64,000 bases of DNA from Mycolicibacterium llatzerense (GTDB lineage: Bacteria > Actinomycetota > Actinomycetes > Mycobacteriales > Mycobacteriaceae), in assembly GCF_000878195.1 (NCBI RefSeq), contig NZ_JXST01000033.1, forward strand, positions 1-64,000, written 5' to 3'. The notes under the pieces are model-generated. The model was given only the letters and a program-made list of their open reading frames with translations. It was not told where the DNA came from and searched no databases. A program made the translations under genes and the position numbers. Positions 44,392 to 53,320 of this stretch are shown here, piece after piece; positions within the stretch are counted from its first letter, which is position 1, and every line of letters starts with the position of its first letter.

Positions 44392-45538
44392 CCTGTGTTC
44401 GGCAACGTTCGCTGATCTCGCTGGGCGCCTGGGGTTTTCCTGTCAGACGGCGGGCGGCCTGCTCGAGATCCGCAATCCCCTCCAGCTGGAGAACTGGACC
44501 CTGCCGGTCCTCGAGTTGACTGTCATCACCGGCGCGGTGCTGACCCTCGTCTACGCGATCATCCGGCTCCGTCGCCACGGTGACGCCACCAACATCGCAT
44601 TGTGGTTCGGCGCGGTGGCCTACTTGTTGATCATCGAACCGCCGCTGTACTTCCCGGCCGCCTTCGGCATCGCCGATCGCGTCGACACCATGTTCGCGCA
44701 CAATGTGTTCACGGTGGACTTCCTGTGGGGACGACTGCCGCTGTACATCGTGGCGATCTACCCGATGATGGCTACCGTCGCGTTCGAAATCGTCCGCAGC
44801 CTAGGGGTTTTCCGCCGCTACGGCACCCTGGTCGGCGCCGTGTGCGTGGGCTTCGTCCACCACGCGTTCTACGAGATCTTCGACCACCTGGGCCCGCAAC
44901 TGCGGTGGTGGGAATGGTCGGTGCACAACCCGATGAACCAGCCGATGTTCGACTCCGTGCCGCTGCCCAGCGTGGTGGTCTTCGCCGCGCTGTGGCCGAT
45001 GTCGCTGGCGCTGTGTGTGCAGTTCTTCGTCGGCCGCCACGCCGACCGGGGCCGCCGCTTCACCGGTATCCAGATCGCTTGGCGCACTGTGGTGGCCGGG
45101 GTGTTGGCTTCTTTGGGCACCGCAATCCTGCCGCTGCCCGCGACCGTGATCGGCGGCGTGACGGGGAGTTCCACCGCCGGTGGCATCGCCTACGCCGCCG
45201 AACTAGTGGCTGTCTGTGCCGTGGCAATCTGGGCACTGGTCACCCAATGGCGCCGACTGCGCAGCACCGCCGCCAGCCCGACCGAACCACGCTATGTGAG
45301 CCCGCCGTGGTTGGTCGGCTACAGCATCGCCTACCTGGTGATCATGGCAGTTCTCTGGCTCAGCGCGCTGCCGGACTACTTTGGCGCGGTCAATGGCGTT
45401 ACCGCACACGGAGATCCGATCGGCAGCCTGTGGTACACGGCGATGTGCTTCGGCATTGCGGTGGCGTGCGTGGTGGCGGTGCGCACCGTGGCACGGACGC
45501 CGTCGGATGCGCCGCTGCCGGTCACCGCGTCGACGTAG
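44384..45538 (+). CDS. Polytopic integral membrane protein
   Basis: 384 residues from ATG 44384, overlapping the end of the hydrolase gene. About nine to ten hydrophobic helices, such as VLELTVITGAVLTLVYAII, ALWFGAVAYLLIIEPPLYFP, VVVFAALWPMSLALCVQFFV and VGYSIAYLVIMAVLWL. A conserved-looking lumen segment HHAFYEIFDHLGPQLRWWEW carries His, Glu and Asp that could bind metal or substrate. No family is recognised. Coupling to the PF10118 enzyme suggests they act on one lipid or membrane-bound substrate. Confidence 0.8.
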   Translation: MSDLCSATFADLAGRLGFSCQTAGGLLEIRNPLQLENWTLPVLELTVITGAVLTLVYAIIRLRRHGDATNIALWFGAVAYLLIIEPPLYFPAAFGIADRVDTMFAHNVFTVDFLWGRLPLYIVAIYPMMATVAFEIVRSLGVFRRYGTLVGAVCVGFVHHAFYEIFDHLGPQLRWWEWSVHNPMNQPMFDSVPLPSVVVFAALWPMSLALCVQFFVGRHADRGRRFTGIQIAWRTVVAGVLASLGTAILPLPATVIGGVTGSSTAGGIAYAAELVAVCAVAIWALVTQWRRLRSTAASPTEPRYVSPPWLVGYSIAYLVIMAVLWLSALPDYFGAVNGVTAHGDPIGSLWYTAMCFGIAVACVVAVRTVARTPSDAPLPVTAST

Positions 45539-45828
45539 CCGTCAGAGAAAGTCCTCTCACGAGAAATCCGCAGCTTCAATCACGCGGCACTCTCGACGCT
45601 CGTTTTTGAGGCCAGGTACTTTTTCGGGCCGTCAGGGGTCCCTGATTGCAATAACCATCAGCAGACCGTCCGTACTGCAGTCGGGTTCATGTCGAGGCTT
45701 CAGTACGCGCTCGTGCTGGGCACTCGACAAGCAAAAGCCTTGTGGGCGTTGACCGTGCGCTGACGTTCACAAAGTTCGAGTAGCGAAGGCCCAGGGTGCA
45801 GGATCAACGCAAGGCCGACCCAAATAGC
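45539..45828. other. Gap without a supported gene
   Basis: 290 bases between the convergent membrane protein and cysQ genes, ended by the hairpin at 45829-45868. It is less GC-rich than the flanks. Open frames through it show no ribosome site or family features. No tRNA or small RNA fold was recognised by eye. Confidence 0.5.
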
Positions 45829-45868
45829 CGAAATGGCTGCGGGAACAAGCGTTCCCACAGCCATTTCG
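45829..45868. terminator. Long hairpin terminator behind cysQ
   Basis: 18-bp arms with one mismatch: CGAAATGGCTGCGGGAAC, loop AAGC, GTTCCCACAGCCATTTCG. It starts 16 bases after the cysQ stop on the minus strand and can also end transcripts from the plus strand. No T-run follows on either side. Confidence 0.75.
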
Positions 45869-45883
45869 TCAATCTCGCGGAGG

Positions 45884-46630
45884 CTACTGCGTCGAAGTGA
45901 TCGCCAGTACTCGCTCGGCCAGTTCTGGCCGGCACACGACCAGGTCGGGCAGCTTCGGGTCCTCGCGGTTGTAGACCAACGGCGAGCCGTCGATGCGCGA
46001 GGTGTGCAGTCCGGCGGCGCGGGCCACCGCGACCGGAGCCGCGGAGTCCCACTCGAACTGACCACCGGCGTGCACGTAGACGTCGGCCCGGCCCTGGATC
46101 ACGGCCGCGACTTTGGCCCCCGCCGAACCCATTTCGACCAGAACCCCGTCGAGCGCGTCCCGCACTGCGAGCGCGACGGCCGGCGGGCGGGTACGCGACA
46201 CCACGATGCGCGGCGGCCCGTCGACCGCGCGGGGCGCGGCCACCTCGGGCGTGTGCAGCGTGGTGTTCTGCGCGGGCAGCGCCACGGCGCCGGCAACCAG
46301 CTCGCCGGATTCCCACAACGCCACGTGCACGGCCCAGTCGTCCCGGTCCAGTTCGGAGAACTCGCGCGTGCCGTCGAGCGGGTCGATGATCCACACGCGG
46401 TCGGAGGTCAGGCGGGCGCTGTTGGCCCGCTCTTCCTCGGTTGCTTCCTCGGACAGCACCGCGTCGTTCGGCCGCAGCCGGGCGAGCTCCGTCATCAAGA
46501 ACTCGTGAGAGCGCTTGTCCCCCGCGGCTTTCCGCTCGGCGGCGTCAGCTGTGGCGAACTCGGCCCGCACGTCCAGGAGCAGGTCACCCGCGCGGGTGGC
46601 CAATCGCTCGGCGACTTCGTGATCGATCAT
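45884..46630 (-). CDS. cysQ: 3'-phosphoadenosine 5'-phosphate phosphatase CysQ
   Basis: Removes the 3'-phosphate of PAP, a by-product of sulfation and PAPS use; it may also act on inositol or fructose phosphates. 248 residues from ATG 46630, overlapping the cysNC stop. Lithium-sensitive phosphatase fold with metal motifs LSEEATEEE and WIIDPLDGTREFSE, then a C-terminal WEFDSAAP-like motif (QFEWDSAAPVAVARAAG). In M. tuberculosis the recalled cysQ (Rv2131c) is unlinked from cysDN; here it is translationally coupled to them. Confidence 0.93.
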   Translation of the reverse strand: MIDHEVAERLATRAGDLLLDVRAEFATADAAERKAAGDKRSHEFLMTELARLRPNDAVLSEEATEEERANSARLTSDRVWIIDPLDGTREFSELDRDDWAVHVALWESGELVAGAVALPAQNTTLHTPEVAAPRAVDGPPRIVVSRTRPPAVALAVRDALDGVLVEMGSAGAKVAAVIQGRADVYVHAGGQFEWDSAAPVAVARAAGLHTSRIDGSPLVYNREDPKLPDLVVCRPELAERVLAITSTQ

Positions 46631-48474
46631 CACCGGCCCACCAGCAGGTCGACGACGCGCTGCGCCTGGGCATCCAGGTCACCCGGCACCAGAGCCAGAG
46701 CCGGGTTCTTCGGCCGCTGGTACGGGCTGTCGATACCGGTGAAGTGCGTGATCTCACCGGCACGCGCCTTGGCGTAGAGGCCCTTGGGGTCCCGGGCCTC
46801 GCAGTCGGCCAACGGGGTGTCCATGAACACCTCGAAGAACTCGAATCCCTGGTCGGTGTGGACCTTTCGCGCCAGCTCGCGGTGCTCTTCGAGCGGACTG
46901 ATCGCCGGCACCAGCACGATCTGGCCCGAGTCGGCGAGCAGCGTGGCGATGTGGGCCAGGCGGCGCAGGTTCTCCGAGCGGTCGGCCATGGAGAAGCCCA
47001 GGTCCGCGTTCAGCCCGTGGCGCAGGTTGTCACCATCGAGAACGTAGGCGGGACGGCCCAATTCGAGCAGTTTGCGCTCCACCAGCATCGCCACCGACGA
47101 CTTGCCCGAGCCGGACAGGCCGGTGAACCACACCGTGCTGCCCTTGGACAACCGGTCCTCGGCAGTGACGAGGTTGGCGTGCCGCACCGCATTCGGGGTG
47201 GCAGCCCGGCCGGCGGCCGGCGTGGTCTCGCGCACCATGCCCGCCGCGACGGTGCCGTTGGTGTCCGGGTCGATCAGGATGAACGAGCCGGTCACCGCGT
47301 TGCGCGAGTACTCGTCGAGCAGCAGCGGTTGCTGCGTGCGCAGCGTGACGCGGCCAAGTTCGTTGAGCTTCAACGCCGTTGCGCTCTTGTCCCGGTGCAG
47401 GGTGTTGACGTCCAGCCGGTAGTCCAGGTCAGTCACCCGGGCCCGCGTGGTGCGGGTGGTGTGCTTGATGATGTAGTCCCGACCCGGCTCGAGCGTCGCG
47501 TCATCGGACATCCAGCACACCGTGGCGTCGAATTCCTGCGTGGTGTGCGGCTGGTTGTGCACACGGGCGATCATGTCGCCGCGCGAGATGTCGATGTCGT
47601 CGGCCAGGCTGACCGACACCGCCATCGGCGCGAACGCCTCGTCGACCGGCCCGGTGGGTCCGTCGATCGCGGTGATGGTGCTGGTCTTTCCCGCTGGGAG
47701 AACGACGATTTCGTCGCCGGGGCGCATGACGCCACTGGCGATGGTGCCCGCGTAGCTGCGGTGGTCGGCGTGCTCGTGGGTCTGCGGCCGGATCACGAAC
47801 TGGACCGGGAACCGCACGTCCTTCAGGTTGCGGTCACCGGCGATGTACACCTCTTCGAGGTGCGCCAGCAGGGCCGGTCCCTCGTACCACGGCGTCTTGT
47901 CCGACTTGGTCACCACGTTGTCGCCGGTCAGCGCCGACAGCGGAATGGTGGTGACGTCCTTGATGTCGAGGCGGGCGGCGAACTCGTGGAAGTCGTCGCG
48001 GATCGTCTCGAAACGCTCACGGTCCCAATCGATCAGGTCCATCTTGTTGACGGCCAGCACGATGTGCTGGATGCCAAGCAGCGAGGCCAGGAAGGCGTGC
48101 CGGCGCGACTGCTCCAGCAGACCGTGGCGGGCGTCGACCAACACGATGGCCAGCTGCGCCGTCGAGGTACCGGTGACCATGTTCCGGGTGTACTGGATGT
48201 GCCCCGGGGTGTCGGCAATGATGAATTTCCGCTTGGCCGTGGCGAAGTAGCGGTAGGCGACATCGATGGTGATGCCCTGTTCCCGCTCGGCACGCAGGCC
48301 GTCGGTGACCAGAGCGAGGTCGGTGTACCCGTGGCCGCGTTCCTTGGAGGTGCGCTCGACGGCGGCCAGCTGGTCTTCCATGACGGCCTTGCTGTCATAG
48401 AGCAGCCGGCCGATCAGCGTGGACTTACCGTCGTCCACCGAACCGGCAGTGGCGATACGAAGCAACGTTGCCAT
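46630..48474 (-). CDS. cysNC: Bifunctional sulfate adenylyltransferase subunit 1 / adenylylsulfate kinase
   Basis: 614 residues in two parts. N-terminal CysN GTPase: GSVDDGKSTL (11-20), DTPGHIQYTRNM, NKMDL. C-terminal CysC kinase: GLSGSGKS at 452-459, DGDNLRHGLN, SPYQRPKNPAL. With CysD it makes APS from sulfate and ATP driven by GTP; CysC then phosphorylates it to PAPS. It starts one base after the cysD stop and shares its end with cysQ. Confidence 0.97.
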   Translation of the reverse strand: MATLLRIATAGSVDDGKSTLIGRLLYDSKAVMEDQLAAVERTSKERGHGYTDLALVTDGLRAEREQGITIDVAYRYFATAKRKFIIADTPGHIQYTRNMVTGTSTAQLAIVLVDARHGLLEQSRRHAFLASLLGIQHIVLAVNKMDLIDWDRERFETIRDDFHEFAARLDIKDVTTIPLSALTGDNVVTKSDKTPWYEGPALLAHLEEVYIAGDRNLKDVRFPVQFVIRPQTHEHADHRSYAGTIASGVMRPGDEIVVLPAGKTSTITAIDGPTGPVDEAFAPMAVSVSLADDIDISRGDMIARVHNQPHTTQEFDATVCWMSDDATLEPGRDYIIKHTTRTTRARVTDLDYRLDVNTLHRDKSATALKLNELGRVTLRTQQPLLLDEYSRNAVTGSFILIDPDTNGTVAAGMVRETTPAAGRAATPNAVRHANLVTAEDRLSKGSTVWFTGLSGSGKSSVAMLVERKLLELGRPAYVLDGDNLRHGLNADLGFSMADRSENLRRLAHIATLLADSGQIVLVPAISPLEEHRELARKVHTDQGFEFFEVFMDTPLADCEARDPKGLYAKARAGEITHFTGIDSPYQRPKNPALALVPGDLDAQAQRVVDLLVGR

Positions 48475-48475
48475 A

Positions 48476-49423
48476 TCAGAAGTAGCCTTCCCGCTTGCGG
48501 TCTTCCATGCCGGCCTCAGAAATCCGGTCGTCTGCGCGGGTTGCGCCGCGCTCGGTCAGTCGGGACACCGCGGTCTCGGCGATGACTTCTTCGACAGTCG
48601 AAGCCTCCGACTCGACGCAACCGGTGCAGGTGACGTCACCGACGGTGCGGAACCGCACGGTCTTGGTGATCACCGGTTCGTTCTCGCCCGGCTTCAGGAA
48701 TTCGTGCACCGCCAGCAGCATGCCGTCGCGCTCGAAGACCTGGCGCTCGTGCGCGTAGTAGATGCTCGGCAGCGCGATCTCCTCGGCGCCGATGTAGGCC
48801 CAGATGTCGTACTCGGTCCAGTTCGACAGCGGGAAGACGCGGATGTGCTCGCCCTTGCGGTGCCGGCCGTTGTACAGGTTCCACAGCTCGGGGCGCTGGT
48901 TCTTGGGGTCCCACTGACCGAACTCGTCGCGGAAGCTGAAGACGCGCTCCTTGGCGCGGGCCTTCTCCTCGTCGCGCCGGGCGCCACCGAAGGCGGCGTC
49001 GAACTTGTTCTCGCGGATGCCGCGCAGCAGCGACACGGTCTGCAGCGGGTTGCGCGACGGACCGTTGTCGACGACGCGTCCGGCATCGATGTCCTCCTGC
49101 ACGCTGGCCACGACCAGGCGCAGGCTGTGCTTCGCGACCAGGGCGTCGCGGGTGGCGATGACCTCTTCGAAGTTGTGACCCGTGTCGACGTGCATGACGG
49201 GGAACGGCAGCCGGCCGGGCGCGAACGCCTTGATGGCCAGGTGGAGCATCACGATCGAGTCCTTGCCACCGGAAAACAGCAGCACCGGCCGCTCGAACTC
49301 CGCGGCGACCTCGCGGATGATGTGGATGGCCTCGGCCTCCAGCGATCGCAGATGGCTCAATTCGTATTTGGCGGCCCGGTGGTCCACCTTGGACGCCTCG
49401 GCGGCGTCGGGAGTGACGGTCAT
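48476..49423 (-). CDS. cysD: Sulfate adenylyltransferase subunit 2
   Basis: ATP-PP loop enzyme with SGGKDSIVML near residue 51, followed by PVMHVDTGHNFEEV and the C-terminal RKREGYF. 315 residues from the second ATG (49423), which is at the better distance from GGGGAA; ATG 49426 would add one Met. First gene of cysD-cysNC-cysQ, behind a strong promoter at 49474-49502. Confidence 0.97.
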   Translation of the reverse strand: MTVTPDAAEASKVDHRAAKYELSHLRSLEAEAIHIIREVAAEFERPVLLFSGGKDSIVMLHLAIKAFAPGRLPFPVMHVDTGHNFEEVIATRDALVAKHSLRLVVASVQEDIDAGRVVDNGPSRNPLQTVSLLRGIRENKFDAAFGGARRDEEKARAKERVFSFRDEFGQWDPKNQRPELWNLYNGRHRKGEHIRVFPLSNWTEYDIWAYIGAEEIALPSIYYAHERQVFERDGMLLAVHEFLKPGENEPVITKTVRFRTVGDVTCTGCVESEASTVEEVIAETAVSRLTERGATRADDRISEAGMEDRKREGYF

Positions 49424-49473
49424 CATTTCCCCGTAAAGTTGGTAGAACTGGTCAAGTTAAGAACCATGGTCAG

Positions 49474-49502
49474 AATTTACGTGCCCGGTCCTGCGGTGTC
49501 AA
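49474..49502 (-). promoter_or_regulatory. cysD operon promoter
   Basis: Minus-strand TTGACA (49502-49497), 17 bases, TAAATT (49479-49474). A leader of about 40 bases remains before cysD; it contains the short palindrome AACT-TGACC-AGTT and a related half site, perhaps an operator. Binding factor unknown. Confidence 0.7.
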
Positions 49503-49606
49503 CGGTTGTAACCACCGAGATCAGTCCGCAGCGACAGACACGTCAGCACCATCACTACCTGGCAGGTAATTGATCCGGCGAGCAGCCGAGCGAAGACTTC
49601 GACTCC

Positions 49607-50020
49607 ATGAGCCCGAGTACCGGCGCCGAGGTCATGGCGCAGTTCATCCCGCAGTCCCCACTGGTCGCCAAGCTGGGCATCGTCGCCGAGGCGCTCGACG
49701 CCCCCGAGGTGCGATTGCGGATGCCGTGGGATCCGTCCAACACCACGCTCGCCGACATGGTGCACGGCGGCGCGATCGCGGCGCTGGCCGATGTCACCGT
49801 GATGGCTGCGGCATGGTCGACCGAACAGGCACCGGAATCGCTGCGCGGCGTGACGATCTCGATGTCGGTCCAGTACCTGGCACCGGCCCGGTCCACCGAC
49901 CTGATCGCCGTCGGCCGCGTCCTGCATCGCGGAAAGTCCTTGGTGCACTGCGAAGTCGAGGTCTCGACGCCGTCCGGTGACCCGGTAGCCAAGGCCGTCG
50001 GCACCTACAAGATCGGCTGA
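49607..50020 (+). CDS. PaaI-like hotdog thioesterase
   Basis: 137 residues. Hotdog fold with the motif MVHGGAIAALADVTVMAAAWS and strand LRGVTISMSVQYLAPARSTDLIAVGRV. Probably hydrolyses an acyl-CoA, with unknown specificity. Divergent from cysD. Its stop is ten bases from the convergent GT39 gene. A downstream ATG at 49634 is an alternative start. Confidence 0.87.
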   Translation: MSPSTGAEVMAQFIPQSPLVAKLGIVAEALDAPEVRLRMPWDPSNTTLADMVHGGAIAALADVTVMAAAWSTEQAPESLRGVTISMSVQYLAPARSTDLIAVGRVLHRGKSLVHCEVEVSTPSGDPVAKAVGTYKIG

Positions 50021-50030
50021 CCCGCCGAGA

Positions 50031-51947
50031 TCAGTGGGGCGCCTCGAGGTCGTAGACGGTGGCGCCGCCGACGTTGAGCTTGGCGAAATGCCCGGTGACC
50101 CACGCGGTGATCTCCGCGGCGCTCCCCCGTTCCCGACCGCCGGGCCCGGGTCCGCGCTTGTGATCACCCACGATGAAGTAGTGAATCTGGCCGTCCTCGA
50201 CGTACTGGCGGAACTGCGCCAAGGTCGGTGCATTGTCGCCGCCGGAGAATCCGCCGATGGCCATCAACGACTTGCCGGTGCTCAATTCCAGATCGCCGGC
50301 CTGGAAGGACCCGACCGTGGCGGCCGCCCAGCGGTTGTCAGCACCACGGATCAGGTTCTCGAGTTCGGCATTGGGGCCGCCACGCTCGGGGCCGCCAGGA
50401 CCGCCGCCCGGCCAGGCATCGCCGCCGGGCCGCGGCGGACCGGACATCGAGCCAGGCCCACTGCTGTGGGCTTGCGCGACGTTGTACAGCGTGAACGACG
50501 CCGAGCCGGCCAGGGCCGCGGCGATCGCGATGCCGGCGATGACCGCCGTGAGCCGTCCGGGGCGCGCTCCGACCGCCACGATGGCCACGGCCGCCAGGAC
50601 GGCCACCACCGCGATGCTCCAGCGCAGGGCGGGCATCCAATCCGGGGTACGGGACAGCAGCGCGAACGCCCACCCAGCTGAGCCGACCAGGAGCAACGCG
50701 AGCAGCAGGCGTGCCGACAATTTGCCTCGGCGCTGCCACAGATGCGTGACCGTCATACCCGCCAGCGCGGCGACCGCAGGGGCGAGCGCGACGTTGTAAT
50801 ACGGGTGCACCGTGCCGTCCATGAAGCTGAACACCGCACCGGTCACCAGAAGCCAACCGCCCCAGAGCAATACACCGGCACGAAGCAGGTTAGGACGCGC
50901 TGCACCAGGACCGCCTGCGCGCAGAGCACGGAGACTCGTCCACAGCAGCAGCACCAGACCGATCAACGCCACAGGCAGCAACCACGACACCTCGACACCC
51001 ATCGACGGGCCGAACAGCCGGGTGATGCCGGCGTGCCCGCCGAAGAACAGGTTGTCGCGCATGCCCCCGCCGGGCCCGCCGCTGGGTCGGTCACCGCCGG
51101 TGATCCGCTCGATGCCGTTATAACCCAAGGCCAATTGCAGCAGGCTGTTGTCGGAGGACCCGGCGATGTACGGGCGGGCGTCGGCGGGCCACAGGCTGAC
51201 CAGCGCGATGTACCAGCCGGCCGAGATCACCAGGGCCACAACGGATATCAGCAGCGCGCCGACGCGGCGTCCCACGCTGAAGGGCGCGGCGACCAGGAAC
51301 GCGAGCGCGAGCCCCGGCACCGGCAGGAAGGCCTGCAGCATCTTGGTCAGGAAGGCGAAGCCGACGACCGCGCCGGTCAGCGCCATCCACCGGGCGGACA
51401 CCGCGAAGTCGGTGGACTGGATGGCCCGCACGGTGCAGTAGGCCGCGGTGATCAGTAGCAGTACGAGCAGCGCGTCGGGGTTGTTGAACCGGAACATCAG
51501 GGCCGCAACGGGAGTCACCGCCAGGACCAGGCCGGCCAGGAGGCCCGCGGCCGCGCCGCTGGTGCGGCGGACGGTCGCGTAGAGCATCCCGACGGCGGCC
51601 ACACCCATCAGTGCCTGTGGCAGCAGCATGCTGAACGCGCTGAATCCGAACAGCCGGCCCGACAGGCCCATCAGCCACAAGGCGGCCGGCGGCTTGTCGA
51701 CCGTGATGGCGTTGCCTGCGTCGAACGAGCCGAACAGCAGCGCTTCCCAGTTCTGGGTACCGGCCTGGGCCGCGGCGGCGTAGTAGGAGTTGGCCCAGCC
51801 CGACGAGCCGAGCGCCCACAGGTACAGCACTGCCGTCCCGGCCAGCAGGGTCAGCAGTGCGGACCGTTCCCAGACCGGGCGGGCCCAGATTGCCGGTCCG
51901 CGGCCGGCCTTCGGCAGCTGAGCGACGGTGGGTGCAGTGGCGATCAC
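50031..51947 (-). CDS. GT39-type (ArnT/YkcB-like) membrane glycosyltransferase
   Basis: 638 residues with about 12 membrane helices. Typical family segment near the start: AAAAQAGTQNWEALLFGSFDAGNAITVDKPPAALWLMGLSGRLFG; later FRFNNPDALLVLLL. After the helices comes a Gly/Pro-rich disordered stretch (PGSMSGPPRPGGDAWPGGG) and a C-terminal soluble domain ending HYFIVGDHKRGPG...VYDLEAPH. Such enzymes use polyprenyl-phosphate sugars to modify lipids or proteins at the outer face. It is a paralogue of the product of 53321-55207; a GT2-GtrA gene lies between them and may supply the lipid-linked sugar. Confidence 0.88.
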   Translation of the reverse strand: MIATAPTVAQLPKAGRGPAIWARPVWERSALLTLLAGTAVLYLWALGSSGWANSYYAAAAQAGTQNWEALLFGSFDAGNAITVDKPPAALWLMGLSGRLFGFSAFSMLLPQALMGVAAVGMLYATVRRTSGAAAGLLAGLVLAVTPVAALMFRFNNPDALLVLLLITAAYCTVRAIQSTDFAVSARWMALTGAVVGFAFLTKMLQAFLPVPGLALAFLVAAPFSVGRRVGALLISVVALVISAGWYIALVSLWPADARPYIAGSSDNSLLQLALGYNGIERITGGDRPSGGPGGGMRDNLFFGGHAGITRLFGPSMGVEVSWLLPVALIGLVLLLWTSLRALRAGGPGAARPNLLRAGVLLWGGWLLVTGAVFSFMDGTVHPYYNVALAPAVAALAGMTVTHLWQRRGKLSARLLLALLLVGSAGWAFALLSRTPDWMPALRWSIAVVAVLAAVAIVAVGARPGRLTAVIAGIAIAAALAGSASFTLYNVAQAHSSGPGSMSGPPRPGGDAWPGGGPGGPERGGPNAELENLIRGADNRWAAATVGSFQAGDLELSTGKSLMAIGGFSGGDNAPTLAQFRQYVEDGQIHYFIVGDHKRGPGPGGRERGSAAEITAWVTGHFAKLNVGGATVYDLEAPH

Positions 51948-52007
51948 GAGTGGGTCTCCTCTGAAACAGTTGGTACGCAGGTCAATTCGTGCACTGGGTG
52001 GAACACC

Positions 52008-53264
52008 CTAATTTGAACGCCGTGGGTGGAACACCCAACCGCGCAGCAGCACGAACCGCACCGCGGTCGCAACCAGGTTGGCGGCCACCAGCACACTCAG
52101 TTCGAGAAGATGGTGGGCGTGCGGCGCGAACACATGCAGCCCCGCCAGCGCGCCACTGGTGATACCCAGGGCGATACCGAAGACGATCAATCCTTCGAAT
52201 TGATGCCGGGTCGCACTCGCGGCTCCCCCGCCCGTGACGCCGAAAGTGAAGCGCCGGTTGGCAGCAGTATTGACGATCGCGGTGAGCAGCAGGGCGACCA
52301 GGTTGGCCGTCTGCGCGCCGAGCGCCGTGTGCATCATCATGAACAGCAGCAGGTAAGCCAGGGTCGACGCGACGCCGATGGTCCCGAACCGGACGACCTG
52401 GCGCAGCAGCGAGCCGGGCGCGGCCGCTTTGGTCGACGAACCCAGCTGAGCGGCAATGGTATTCACCGGGATGCTGCCGTTGGCGAAACCGCGCAGCAGC
52501 CGGCCGACGCCCTTGAGGTCCGCGGCGGCGGTGGCGATGATGTCCACCCGGCTGTCGGGATCGTCGACCCAGTCGACCGGGACCTCGTGGATACGCAGGC
52601 CCGTGCGCTCGGCGAGTACCAGCAGCTCGGTGTCGAAGAACCAGCCGGTGTCTTCGACCAGCGGCAGCAGCGCCTGGGCCACGTCGGCCCGGATGGCCTT
52701 GAAGCCGCACTGGGCGTCGGAGAACTTCGCAGACAGGGCGCCACGCAGGATCAGGTTGTAGCAGCGCGAGATGAACTCCCGCTTCGGTCCCCGCACGACT
52801 CGGGAAGACCGGGCCAGCCGGGTGCCGATCGCCAGGTCGGAGTGGCCGGAGATCAGCGGGGCCACCAGCGGGCCGAGGGCGGCCAGATCGGTGGAGAGAT
52901 CGACGTCCATGTAGACCAGCACGGGAGACGGCGAGTGCGACCACACCTCGTGCAGCGCCCGACCGCGGCCCTTGAGCTCCAGTCGCACGACGCGGACGTT
53001 GTCCAGTTCGGCGGCGAGCTCGGCTGCGACCCGTGGGGTGTCGTCGATGCTCGCGTTGTCGGCGATGGTGATCTGCACCGGGTACGGGAAGTGCTCTTCC
53101 AGGTGGCGGTGCAGCCGGCGGATCGAGCCGGGCAGTGCGACCTGCTCGTTGTAGACGGGGACCACGACGTCCAGCACCGGCACGCCGGCGGCCTGAGCAA
53201 CAACCGCGGCATTCTGGCGGGTGGTGAAGCGGCGTTCCGTGTCGCTCTCGAGCAGGTTTGTCAT
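52008..53264 (-). CDS. GT2 polyprenyl-phosphate sugar transferase fused to a GtrA membrane domain
   Basis: 418 residues. N-terminal GT2 domain: LDVVVPVYNEQVALPGSIRRLHRHL, the DxD motif VYMDVDLSTD, CGFKAIR. C-terminal GtrA domain with four helices (TIGVASTLAYLLLFMMM, ANLVALLLTAIVNTAANRRFTFG, GLIVFGIALGITSGALAGL, VLVAANLVATAVRFVLLRGWVFH). Predicted to form a polyprenyl-phosphate hexose and help flip it, giving the donor for the two flanking GT39 enzymes. This resembles the Bacillus ykcB-ykcC pairing. Confidence 0.9.
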   Translation of the reverse strand: MTNLLESDTERRFTTRQNAAVVAQAAGVPVLDVVVPVYNEQVALPGSIRRLHRHLEEHFPYPVQITIADNASIDDTPRVAAELAAELDNVRVVRLELKGRGRALHEVWSHSPSPVLVYMDVDLSTDLAALGPLVAPLISGHSDLAIGTRLARSSRVVRGPKREFISRCYNLILRGALSAKFSDAQCGFKAIRADVAQALLPLVEDTGWFFDTELLVLAERTGLRIHEVPVDWVDDPDSRVDIIATAAADLKGVGRLLRGFANGSIPVNTIAAQLGSSTKAAAPGSLLRQVVRFGTIGVASTLAYLLLFMMMHTALGAQTANLVALLLTAIVNTAANRRFTFGVTGGGAASATRHQFEGLIVFGIALGITSGALAGLHVFAPHAHHLLELSVLVAANLVATAVRFVLLRGWVFHPRRSN

Positions 53265-53320
53265 GACACTGATTTTTCGGCCACAGCTTTAGGCCGCCAT
53301 TGGGTGAAGCTATGCGGAAG

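Noticed and set aside
45700..46065. Minus-strand open frame across the cysQ end and the following gap
   Set aside because: Out of frame with cysQ, Arg/Ser-rich, and crosses the terminator hairpin.
46441..48585. A 714-codon open frame opposite cysNC
   Set aside because: Antisense shadow of a fully conserved gene.
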